Assembly: GCA_028292305.1 (NCBI GenBank)
Contig: JAQGMQ010000245.1
Coordinates: forward strand, 1-5,249
Source: Rhodoferax sp.
GTDB taxonomy: Bacteria; Pseudomonadota; Gammaproteobacteria; Burkholderiales; Burkholderiaceae_C
Length of the DNA stretch: 5,249 nt
Reading direction: 5' to 3'
A model generated the notes under the pieces. That model ran no database searches. It was not told where the DNA came from and saw nothing but the letters and a program-made list of their open reading frames with translations. This document shows positions 1 through 5,212 of the stretch, piece after piece. The position numbers and the translations under genes are program-made. Within the stretch, counting starts at the first letter, position 1. Each line of letters opens with the position of its first letter.

Positions 1-202
1 CGGTGAAGCCAGTTTTTTCGGCCTGTACCTGCCCTGGGTCATGGTGCTGTGCGCCTGCGCGCTGCCCGCCACCTGGGCCGTGCGGCGCCTCATGGCCGCC
101 ACCGGCCTGTACCGCTGGGTCTGGCACCCGGCGTTGTTCGACATGGCCCTCTACCTGCTCGTGCTGTACGCGCTGAGCCAGGCCACCCTTGTTTTGAAAT
201 GA
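1..202 (+). CDS. DUF1656 (AaeX-type) small inner-membrane protein, 3' part
   Basis: The 5' end lies outside the window. The reading frame starts at base 2 and gives 66 residues before a TGA at 200-202. Two hydrophobic segments are visible. The first begins FFGLYLPWVMVLCACALPA, and the second follows the family-like stretch LYRWVWHPALFDMALYLLVL. The F-GLY-P...W-HPALFD pattern and the size match DUF1656, the family of E. coli AaeX and YtcA. These small two-helix proteins are encoded between an FUSC/AaeB-type permease and an HlyD-type adaptor; their exact role is not settled. The stop is 7 nt before the next start, so this gene is almost certainly co-transcribed with the adaptor. Family membership is judged from motif and context. 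The missing N-terminus is probably short, because the family is usually under about 80 residues. Confidence 0.85.
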   Translation, partial: GEASFFGLYLPWVMVLCACALPATWAVRRLMAATGLYRWVWHPALFDMALYLLVLYALSQATLVLK

Positions 203-209
203 GTCCGAT

Positions 210-1253
210 ATGAAGCCTTCGTCATCCACCCTGCAAGCCTGGCTGCGCCGCGGCGCGCCGGTTGCCATCACCTGCGTCGCGGTGGCCGCCGCCGCCTGGG
301 CCGCGCTGAAACTGTGGGACCACTATGAGCTCGCGCCCTGGACGCGTGACGGCCGCGTGCGTGCCAACATCGTGCAGATCGCGCCCGACGTGGCCGGCCT
401 GGTCACGGCCGTGCCGGTGCAGGACAACCAGCTGGTCAAGGCCGGCGCGCTGCTGTTCGAGGTGGACCGCGCGCGTTACGAGCTGGCCTTGCGCCAGACG
501 CAGGTGGCCCTGTCGGCCCAGCGCACCACGCTGGCCCAGGCGCAGCGCGAGAACGAGCGCAGCGCCGGCCTGGGCAGCCTGATCTCGCAGGAAGCCCGCG
601 AGCAGACCCTGATGCGGCTCGACCAGGCACGCGCCGGCGTGGCGCAGGCCGAGGTGGCGCTGGACGGGGCCCGCCTCAACCTGGTCCGCGCGGCGGTTCG
701 GGCGCCGGCCGACGGCCAGGTCACCAACCTCGACCTGCGCCAGGGCAGCTACGCCGCGGCCGGGCATCCGGTGCTGGCGCTGGTCGATGCGGAGTCGTTC
801 TACGTCGAAGGCTACTTCGAGGAAACCAAGCTGCCGCGCATCCACCTGGGCGACCGCGTGCGCATCACCACCATGGGGGCCGGCGCGCCGCTGGCGGGCA
901 CCGTGCAGAGTTTCGCCGCCGGCATCGCCGACCGCGACCGTTCCACCAGCGCCAACCTGTTGCCCAGCGTGAACCCGACCTACAACTGGGTGCGGCTGGC
1001 GCAACGTGTGCCGGTGCGGGTCAAGCTCGACCCGCTGCCCGAAGGCGCGCGTCTGGTGGCGGGGCAGACCGTTACCGTGCAGATCGAGGAAGGCGTGGGC
1101 GGCGCGGCGGCTCCGGCAGCTCCGGCGCAGGGCAACCCGCCGCAGCCGGCCCCGCTGGCCGGACCCTCCACCGGACCATCCACCAAACCTTCGGCCCTGC
1201 CTTCCGACCCCATACCCCACGCGCTGCTGGCGCTGGTGGGGCAGAAGGGTTGA
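210..1253 (+). CDS. HlyD/AaeA-type periplasmic adaptor (membrane fusion protein) of an efflux pump
   Basis: This 347-residue protein should link an inner-membrane exporter to an outer-membrane channel. An N-terminal membrane anchor spans about residues 16-36. It is followed by the family motif DHYELAPWTRDGRVRA and by VQIAPDVAGLV (about 38-65), which opens the first half of the biotinyl/lipoyl-like domain. A Gln/Ala/Arg-rich coiled-coil hairpin covers about 90-165. The second lipoyl half begins at VRAPADGQVTNL (about 163-174). A beta-barrel region follows, with FYVEGYFEETKLPRIHLGDRV near 197-217, and runs to about residue 293. The layout is closest to E. coli AaeA and EmrA-like adaptors. The last ~53 residues form a Pro/Ala/Ser-rich tail beyond the usual fold. 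The ATG start is supported by position, 7 nt after the DUF1656 stop and directly before the anchor; the ribosome site is weak (TGAG), suggesting coupling. The substrate, perhaps aromatic carboxylates as for AaeAB, is inferred. Confidence 0.93.
   Translation: MKPSSSTLQAWLRRGAPVAITCVAVAAAAWAALKLWDHYELAPWTRDGRVRANIVQIAPDVAGLVTAVPVQDNQLVKAGALLFEVDRARYELALRQTQVALSAQRTTLAQAQRENERSAGLGSLISQEAREQTLMRLDQARAGVAQAEVALDGARLNLVRAAVRAPADGQVTNLDLRQGSYAAAGHPVLALVDAESFYVEGYFEETKLPRIHLGDRVRITTMGAGAPLAGTVQSFAAGIADRDRSTSANLLPSVNPTYNWVRLAQRVPVRVKLDPLPEGARLVAGQTVTVQIEEGVGGAAAPAAPAQGNPPQPAPLAGPSTGPSTKPSALPSDPIPHALLALVGQKG
1161..1184 (+). repeat. Imperfect 12-bp tandem repeat in adaptor tail
   Basis: Two adjacent 12-mers, GGACCCTCCACC (1161-1172) and GGACCATCCACC (1173-1184), differ at one base. 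They encode GPST-GPST in the low-complexity C-terminal tail of the adaptor. This looks like a local duplication in a region under weak constraint. Confidence 0.7.
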
Positions 1254-1258
1254 GCCAC

Positions 1259-2749
1259 ATGTTCCTCAGAAGTCAACATCCGCTGAACAGCCTGGCGCGG
1301 CTGTCGGTGCTGGGCGCCGCGGCGCTGCTGGCCGCCTGCTCGACCACACCCGTCGGCCCCAACTACAGCCTGCCTGCCGAGGCCGTGGCCAGCCAGACCG
1401 CGGCCGGCGCACCCTTCGGCGGCGTTGCTGCATCGGCCGGCTCCGATGCAGCCGATGCAGCCAGTGCGCGGCCCTACACGCCGCTGGCACTGCCCGCGCA
1501 CTGGTGGCGGCTGTACAGCGACACGACGCTCGACACCCTGGTACAGCAGGCGCTGGCGCACAACACCGACCTGCGCCAGGCCGTGGCCAACCTCGAGCGC
1601 GTGCAGGCCATCGAAGCCGAAGTGGCCGGCGCCGCCAAACCCACCATTGGCATCGGCGGTGGTCCGTCGTTCGGCCATGTCTCGGGTCTGTCGGTGCTGA
1701 AGCCCGGCTACGAGCCGCCGGATGCGTTCCACTACAGCGTGGCCGGCTCGGTGTCTTACACGGTTGACTTGTTCGGCCAGATCCGCCGCGCCAGCGAAGC
1801 CGCCGCGGCCGGCAGCGAGGCCGCTGCGGCCGCGCTCGACCTGGCCCGCGTCAGCGTGGCGGCCGGCACCACGCGGGCCTATGCCGAGGTGTGCTCCAGC
1901 GGCCTGCGGCTGCAGAGCGCGCGCAAGTCGGTCGATTTGCAGCGCGAAGCGGTCGACGTATCGCAGCGCCTGCAGCAGGCCGGCCGCGCCGGCACCATCG
2001 ACCTGGCGCGTGCCAAGAGCCAGTTGCAGCAACTGCTGGCCGCCGTGCCGCCGCTGCAGGCGCAGCGCCAGAGCGCGGTCTACCGCCTGGCCACACTCAC
2101 GGGCCAGTTGCCGCAGGCCGACATGGCGGCCGTCACGGGCTGCACCACGCCGCCGCAGGTGGCCGGCGCACTGCCCGTGGGGGATGGCGCGGCACTGCTG
2201 CGCCGCCGCCCCGACATCCGCCAGGCCGAGCGTGAACTGGCCGCGGCCACCGCGCGCATCGGTGTGGCCATGGCCGACCGTTACCCCAAGGTCACGTTCG
2301 GTTTGTCCGCGGGCTCGGCCGGCCTGGGCAGCGGCTTCGGCGCGCGCGACACGCTGAGCTGGAGCCTCGGCCCGCTGATCTCATGGACGCTGCCCAACAC
2401 CGGCGCTGTCGACGCCCGCGTCGCGCAGAGTGAAGCCGGCACCCGCCTGGCCCTGGCGAAGTTCGACGGCACGGTGCTCACGGCCCTGCGTGAAACCGAA
2501 TCCGCGCTGAGCGCCTATGCCCACGAGCTCGACCGGCGCGCGGCGCTGCAGTCCTCGCGCGACGAGGCCGAGGTGGTCACCGCGCAATCGCGCCGGCTCT
2601 ACGAAGGCGGCAAGGTGGGTTATGTGGATGCGCTCGACGCCGAGCGTTCGCTGGCCACCAGCGAGGCCGCCCTGGCCGCCAGCGACGCGCAACTGGCCGA
2701 CGACCAGGTGCTGCTGTTCCTGGCGCTGGGCGGCGGCTGGGAGCCCTGA
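1259..2749 (+). CDS. NodT-family outer-membrane efflux lipoprotein (TolC-like channel)
   Basis: This 496-residue protein is the outer-membrane exit duct of the pump. It has a lipoprotein signal peptide with lipobox LAAC, the acylated Cys being residue 27. Ser follows at +2, consistent with outer-membrane sorting. Next comes the NodT hallmark VGPNY. A variable Ala-rich linker leads to HWWRLYSDTTLDTLVQQAL from residue 81, the start of the first outer-membrane efflux repeat. The second repeat carries the classic block LLRRRPDIRQAERELAAATA from about residue 313, followed by ARIGVAMADRYPKVTF. The length is normal for the family. The ATG at 1259 was chosen because AAGGG (1245-1249) lies 9 nt upstream. 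A TTG at 1250 overlapping the adaptor stop is open in the same frame but has no usable ribosome site. The gene starts 5 nt after the adaptor stop, so it belongs to the same operon. Confidence 0.94.
   Translation: MFLRSQHPLNSLARLSVLGAAALLAACSTTPVGPNYSLPAEAVASQTAAGAPFGGVAASAGSDAADAASARPYTPLALPAHWWRLYSDTTLDTLVQQALAHNTDLRQAVANLERVQAIEAEVAGAAKPTIGIGGGPSFGHVSGLSVLKPGYEPPDAFHYSVAGSVSYTVDLFGQIRRASEAAAAGSEAAAAALDLARVSVAAGTTRAYAEVCSSGLRLQSARKSVDLQREAVDVSQRLQQAGRAGTIDLARAKSQLQQLLAAVPPLQAQRQSAVYRLATLTGQLPQADMAAVTGCTTPPQVAGALPVGDGAALLRRRPDIRQAERELAAATARIGVAMADRYPKVTFGLSAGSAGLGSGFGARDTLSWSLGPLISWTLPNTGAVDARVAQSEAGTRLALAKFDGTVLTALRETESALSAYAHELDRRAALQSSRDEAEVVTAQSRRLYEGGKVGYVDALDAERSLATSEAALAASDAQLADDQVLLFLALGGGWEP
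1427..1452. repeat. Perfect 10-bp inverted repeat inside channel gene
   Basis: Arms GCTGCATCGG (1427-1436) and CCGATGCAGC (1443-1452) are exact reverse complements with a 6-nt spacer. The right arm is partly repeated in tandem (CCGATGCAG again at 1452-1460), so two alternative hairpins can form with the same left arm. The repeat encodes part of the variable Ala/Asp/Ser linker between the lipid anchor and the first efflux repeat. That linker tolerates small insertions, so this may be a remnant of local duplication rather than a control element. Confidence 0.75.
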
Positions 2750-2753
2750 GGCA

Positions 2754-3401
2754 TCACAGCTGGCTGGCCAGCCAGCGCCGGGCCATCGGCGCGTTGAACG
2801 CCACGAAGCCCGCCACGTTGAGCAGCACCGTGGCCCAGAACACGGCGCGGAAGTCGGCCTTGCGTGACTTGTGCCGCAGCAGTTGCTGGGCCAGCAGCGC
2901 GCCCGGCCAGCCGCAAGCAAGCGCCATGGTGTGCAGCGTGGCTTCGCTGGTGCGCCAGCGGCCGGCCCGGGCGGCGGCCTTGTCGAACGCGTAGGCCACG
3001 AAGCACAGCAGGCTCATGCCGAGATAGGCGATGCCGCACCAGCGCGGCACGCCCCAGGCCAGCGCCGCCGCACAGTAGATCGCCAGGAACACGGGCAACA
3101 TCACATAGCTGGCCACACCCAGGCTGCCTGCCGATGCCGATGCCGCGCCGCGCCGTGCGGCGCCAAATGCCGGCCGTGGCGGGGCCTTTGGTGCCGTGGC
3201 CCAGCGCACGCCCTTCGCGCGCTTCTTGCCGTGCGGCCCCATCTCCACTTCAAACGACAGTGCCTGGCCCGGGCGGGGCCGACCGGTGTTGCCGGGGAAG
3301 GCCTTGATGTGCACGAAGATGTCGTCGCCGCCCACGTCCGGCGTGATCAGGCCGAAGCCGCGCGCGTCGTTCCAGCTTTTGAGGCGTCCGTCGAAGCGCA
3401 T
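2754..3401 (-). CDS. Cold-shock domain fused to DUF1294 membrane domain
   Basis: This 215-residue two-domain protein starts with a cold-shock OB-fold (about residues 1-68). It carries an RNP1-like motif, ARGFGLI (13-19), and an RNP2-like motif, DDIFVHI (26-32), the aromatic and basic surfaces used by CspA-type domains to bind single-stranded RNA or DNA. A Pro/Ala/Arg-rich linker (about 69-95) leads to a DUF1294 region. Hydrophobic helices lie near 97-117, 122-139 and 186-204. The DUF1294 signature runs from FDKAAARAGRWRTSEATLH (139-157) through CGWPGALLAQQLLRHKSRK. The fusion implies nucleic-acid binding tethered to the inner membrane; its physiological role is unknown. The ATG lies 4 nt downstream of the regulator stop with no clear ribosome site, suggesting translational coupling. 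The gene converges on the efflux operon, with stops 4 nt apart. Confidence 0.9.
   Translation of the reverse strand: MRFDGRLKSWNDARGFGLITPDVGGDDIFVHIKAFPGNTGRPRPGQALSFEVEMGPHGKKRAKGVRWATAPKAPPRPAFGAARRGAASASAGSLGVASYVMLPVFLAIYCAAALAWGVPRWCGIAYLGMSLLCFVAYAFDKAAARAGRWRTSEATLHTMALACGWPGALLAQQLLRHKSRKADFRAVFWATVLLNVAGFVAFNAPMARRWLASQL
2759..2776. terminator. 18-bp perfect palindrome at convergent gene ends
   Basis: GCTGGCTGGCCAGCCAGC equals its own reverse complement. It begins 9 nt after the stop of the channel gene and lies within the last codons of the opposing cold-shock/DUF1294 gene (encoding WLASQ). In either transcript it can form a 7-bp GC-rich stem with a 4-nt loop. Neither strand has a T tract after it, so it is not a classical intrinsic terminator. 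It could be a bidirectional pause or 3'-end stabilising hairpin. The palindrome is certain; the role is inferred. Confidence 0.4.
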
Positions 3402-3405
3402 CGAT

Positions 3406-4128
3406 TCAGTGCGATGCGACCGAGGCCAGGCGCGCCGTCGCCTCGGCCGGCTCGCGCCACAACGCGCGCCAGGCCTGCTCGCCCCGCGGCGTGAACAGCA
3501 GGATGCGTGAGTCTTCGGCGCGGCGGGCCCAGCCCAGGTCGACCAGCCGCTGCAGCAGCGCCTTGCCGAGCGCGCCGCCCAGGTGGTGGCGGCGCTCGCC
3601 CCAGTCCAGGCAGGGCCGGCAGAACGCGCGGCGCTCGGCGGCCACGGCGTCGGCGTCGATGCCGAAGTCGGCGAACCAGGCGCGGCCGGCCGGCGTCAGC
3701 TGCAGGCCGTCGCGGCCGGTCTTCAGCACACGTTGGGCCAGCAGGCCCTCATAGGCCAGCACGCCGAGTTCACCGGCCAGGTGGTCGTAACACACGCGTG
3801 CCTTGCGCAACGCGGGCTCGCGCGGGCTGGAGCGCAGGCGCACCGCTCCGGTGCGGAAGGCCACGCCCATCAGCGATTCGAGCAGTTGCGCCACGTCGCG
3901 GTCGGCCAGGCGAAAGTAGCGGTGGCGGCCCTGGCTTTCGACCACGATGAGCCCGGCCTCGCGCAGCTTGGCCAGGTGGGCGCTGATGGTCTGCTTGGTC
4001 ACGCCGGCCACGGTGGCGAGCTCGGTGGCGGTCAGGGCGCGGTCGGCCATCAACGCGGTGAGCACTTCGGCGCGGGCGTGGTCGCCGATGAGCGCGGCGA
4101 TGCGGGCGATGTGGGGGCCGTCTTTCAT
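3406..4128 (-). CDS. ArsR-type winged-helix transcriptional regulator
   Basis: This 240-residue protein has an N-terminal ArsR-type helix-turn-helix (about residues 1-80). ATELATVAGVTKQTISAHL (34-52) holds the recognition helix, and IVVESQGRHRYFRL (61-74) forms the beta-wing. The ~150-residue C-terminal part is longer than in metal-sensing ArsR/SmtB proteins and carries the motifs ARVCYDHLAGELGV (110-123) and CLDWGERRHHLGGALG (173-188). These are familiar from a widespread two-domain ArsR subgroup. The ELCVCDL-type metal site is absent. Cys113, Cys170 and Cys173, with a nearby His pair, are the visible candidates for ligand, metal or redox sensing; this is inference. The start is fixed by the PHIARIAALIGDHARAEVL N-terminus and lies inside an inverted repeat, suggesting autorepression. 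It heads a two-gene operon with the cold-shock/DUF1294 gene and diverges from the NIPSNAP/ABM pair. Confidence 0.92.
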   Translation of the reverse strand: MKDGPHIARIAALIGDHARAEVLTALMADRALTATELATVAGVTKQTISAHLAKLREAGLIVVESQGRHRYFRLADRDVAQLLESLMGVAFRTGAVRLRSSPREPALRKARVCYDHLAGELGVLAYEGLLAQRVLKTGRDGLQLTPAGRAWFADFGIDADAVAAERRAFCRPCLDWGERRHHLGGALGKALLQRLVDLGWARRAEDSRILLFTPRGEQAWRALWREPAEATARLASVASH

Positions 4129-4150
4129 GGTTCGATGTTAGACGAACCAT
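4127..4150. promoter_or_regulatory. Candidate ArsR operator (8-8-8 perfect dyad)
   Basis: Arms ATGGTTCG (4127-4134) and CGAACCAT (4143-4150) are perfect inverted repeats around an 8-nt AT-rich spacer. The left arm overlaps the regulator's start codon, and the spacer contains its candidate -10 box. Binding of the ArsR dimer here would block its own transcription and could also affect the divergent NIPSNAP gene, whose start is 54 nt away. The repeat is directly visible; the identity of the binding protein is inferred from proximity and from the usual behaviour of ArsR-type repressors. Confidence 0.75.
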
Positions 4151-4163
4151 TTCCGAGCGGCAA
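4135..4163 (-). promoter_or_regulatory. Candidate sigma-70 promoter of the arsR operon, leaderless
   Basis: Read on the minus strand, TTGCCG (4163-4158) and TAACAT (4140-4135) each match the -35 and -10 consensus at 4 of 6 positions, with an ideal 17-nt spacer. The -10 box ends 6 nt before the A of the regulator's ATG, so the expected transcript start is at or next to the start codon. No Shine-Dalgarno sequence is seen before that ATG, which agrees with a leaderless mRNA. The match is moderate, so the element is a prediction. Confidence 0.55.
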
Positions 4164-4177
4164 CGGCTTATCGTTGC
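4160..4177. promoter_or_regulatory. Second inverted repeat in the divergent control region
   Basis: GCAACG (4160-4165) and CGTTGC (4172-4177) are perfect 6-bp inverted arms around GCTTAT. The element overlaps the -35 box proposed for the regulator and the stretch where a + strand -10 would lie (TATCGT at 4169-4174 matches 4 of 6). Its sequence differs from the 8-8-8 dyad, so it could be a site for another factor. It could also be chance in GC-rich DNA. Confidence 0.4.
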
Positions 4178-4203
4178 AGCGTCATCAGCCGGGAGTGCAC
4201 CAC

Positions 4204-4566
4204 ATGATCACCTGTTTCATTCGCTACGAGATCGACCCGTTCCAGCGCGACGCCTTCGCCGAATATGCCACCAACTGGGGCCGCATCATCCCGCGCTGCG
4301 GCGGCCACCTGGTCGGCTACTTTCTGCCGCACGAGGGCAGCAACTACGAGGCCTGGGGCCTGATCGCCTTCGACACGCTGGCCAGCTACGAGGCCTACCG
4401 CGCGCGGCTGCGCACCGATGCCGAAGGCCGTGCCAATTTTGCATTCGCGCAGGCGCGCAAATTCATCCTGCGCGAAGAGCGGCGCTTCAATGAAGTGGCG
4501 CAAGGCACGTTCGCCCTGCCGCCACTTGCGCCGCACGCGCCGGTCGTGCAGGCGGTGTCGGCATGA
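4204..4566 (+). CDS. NIPSNAP-family protein
   Basis: This 120-residue protein has the compact dimeric alpha/beta-barrel (ferredoxin-like) pattern of NIPSNAP proteins. An initial strand, ITCFIRYEIDP, is followed by a helix (FQRDAFAEYATNW), a strand around GGHLVGYFLPHEGSNYEAWGLIAF (33-56), and a helix with SYEAYRARLRTD. FILREERRFNE lies near the end. No signal peptide or membrane helix is seen, so it is likely cytoplasmic. The biochemical role of bacterial members is poorly defined. The ATG at 4204 was chosen over upstream in-frame codons because GGGAG (4191-4195) lies 8 nt before it and homology-like sequence begins there; the upstream frame is antisense to the ArsR gene. Its stop overlaps the next start (ATGA). 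It diverges from the ArsR gene and is probably under its control. Confidence 0.88.
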   Translation: MITCFIRYEIDPFQRDAFAEYATNWGRIIPRCGGHLVGYFLPHEGSNYEAWGLIAFDTLASYEAYRARLRTDAEGRANFAFAQARKFILREERRFNEVAQGTFALPPLAPHAPVVQAVSA

Positions 4567-4907
4567 TCGCGGTGATCTTCGAAGTCGAGCCCGCGCCGGG
4601 TCAGCGGCAGGCTTACCTGGACACGGCGGCGGCGCTGCGCCCGCTGCTTGAAGGCATCGACGGCTTCCTGTCGATCGAGCGCTTCGAGAGCCTGGCCCAG
4701 CCGGGCAAGTTGTTGTCGCTCTCGTTCTGGCGCGACGAGGCGGCGGTGCAGCAGTGGCGCGGGCTGGAGACACACCGCGCGGCGCAGCGGGCCGGCCTCG
4801 ACCACGTGTTCGCCGACTACCGCCTGCGCGTCGCCGAGGTCAAGCGCGACTACGGTCTGCACGCGCGCGCCGAGGCACCGCAGGATTCACGCGTCACCCA
4901 CGGATGA
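4563..4907 (+). CDS. ABM (antibiotic biosynthesis monooxygenase) domain protein
   Basis: This 114-residue protein opens with strand MIAVIFEVEP and then a helix (QRQAYLDTAAALRPLL). GIDGFLSIERFESLAQPGKL (31-50), SLSFWRDEAAVQQWRGLETH (52-71) and a final VFADYRLRVAEV strand follow. The order and the GF-S-ERF...SFW-DE-A---W motif are typical of ABM-superfamily ferredoxin-like proteins. Members include quinone-forming cofactorless monooxygenases and HmoA/IsdG-type haem enzymes, but no specific substrate can be assigned from this sequence. The start overlaps the NIPSNAP stop by 4 nt (ATGA), with AGGCGG (4550-4555) 7 nt upstream, giving tight translational coupling. The last ~15 residues look like a disordered tail. 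Having two related small barrels from one mRNA suggests they act together. Confidence 0.88.
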   Translation: MIAVIFEVEPAPGQRQAYLDTAAALRPLLEGIDGFLSIERFESLAQPGKLLSLSFWRDEAAVQQWRGLETHRAAQRAGLDHVFADYRLRVAEVKRDYGLHARAEAPQDSRVTHG

Positions 4908-5212
4908 CATGCGGGCGCCGGCCGCGGGACCGGCGAAGCGCCATCACGGCGGGGGCGTGTTTGTCAATGTTTCTATGACCGTTCGACAGGCCACAGGCAA
5001 GGGAGATATCCCCAATTTTTATCTGACTGCGTGCTTCATTTTGTATCGCCGTCCACTAGACTTTGGCGGGCCCGCGCGCGGCGTCCCCGGAGAGGGTCTG
5101 CGCGGGTTTTGTTGCAAGTGAAGGGAGGGGAAGCCATCCGAGCGGCCAACTTCCGACATTGCGTTTCGATCAGCCCGTACCGCGCCTCCGTCACGCGCGA
5201 AGGAAACATTCC
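4908..5212. other. 305-nt intergenic region without a convincing gene
   Basis: Reading frames here are short and lack family-like sequence or ribosome sites. Eight nt after the ABM stop there is a 6-bp inverted repeat, CGCCGG (4916-4921) and CCGGCG (4930-4935), without a T tract. A noticeably AT-richer stretch follows (about 4958-5065), a likely place for the promoter of the gene starting at 5213. TAGACT (5057-5062) matches a -10 box at 4 of 6 positions, but its -35 partner is poor. A terminator-like hairpin then occupies 5071-5113. Confidence 0.6.
5071..5113 (+). terminator. Intrinsic terminator-like hairpin with T tract
   Basis: CCCGCGC (5071-5077) and GCGCGGG (5100-5106) form a perfect 7-bp GC stem. 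An inner CCC/GGG pairing (5085-5087 with 5094-5096) extends the structure, and TTTTGTT (5107-5113) follows directly. The T tract exists only for + strand transcription. It could end the NIPSNAP/ABM operon about 165-200 nt after its last stop. Alternatively, it could be an attenuator in the leader of the gene starting at 5213. Confidence 0.55.

Noticed and set aside
222..1220. Long minus-strand open frame (332 codons) opposite the adaptor gene
   Set aside because: Its translation is Arg/Gly/His/Gln-rich without any family-like motif, and it mirrors the GC-rich codon pattern of the adaptor. It is a shadow of a real gene.
1250..1258. TTG start for the channel gene overlapping the adaptor stop (TTGA)
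   Set aside because: It would add only three residues, and the AAGGG site lies directly against it. The ATG at 1259 has the right spacing.
980..2032. Long minus-strand open frame (350 codons) across the adaptor/channel junction
   Set aside because: It spans two well-supported opposing genes and its sequence resembles low-complexity antisense translation. No ribosome site or domain pattern is seen.
3583..4566. Extended + strand frame that merges into the NIPSNAP gene (327 codons)
   Set aside because: The first ~200 residues are antisense to the ArsR gene and show no fold-like pattern. The NIPSNAP homology-like part and a good ribosome site begin at 4204.
4961..4989. TTGTCA (4961-4966) as a -35 box
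   Set aside because: It matches the consensus at 5 of 6 positions, but no acceptable -10 sequence lies 16-18 nt downstream.
5001..5020. Small hairpin GGGA/TCCC followed by AATTTTT as terminator of the ABM operon
   Set aside because: The stem has only four pairs with a 4-nt loop and is too weak. The hairpin at 5071-5113 is a much better candidate.
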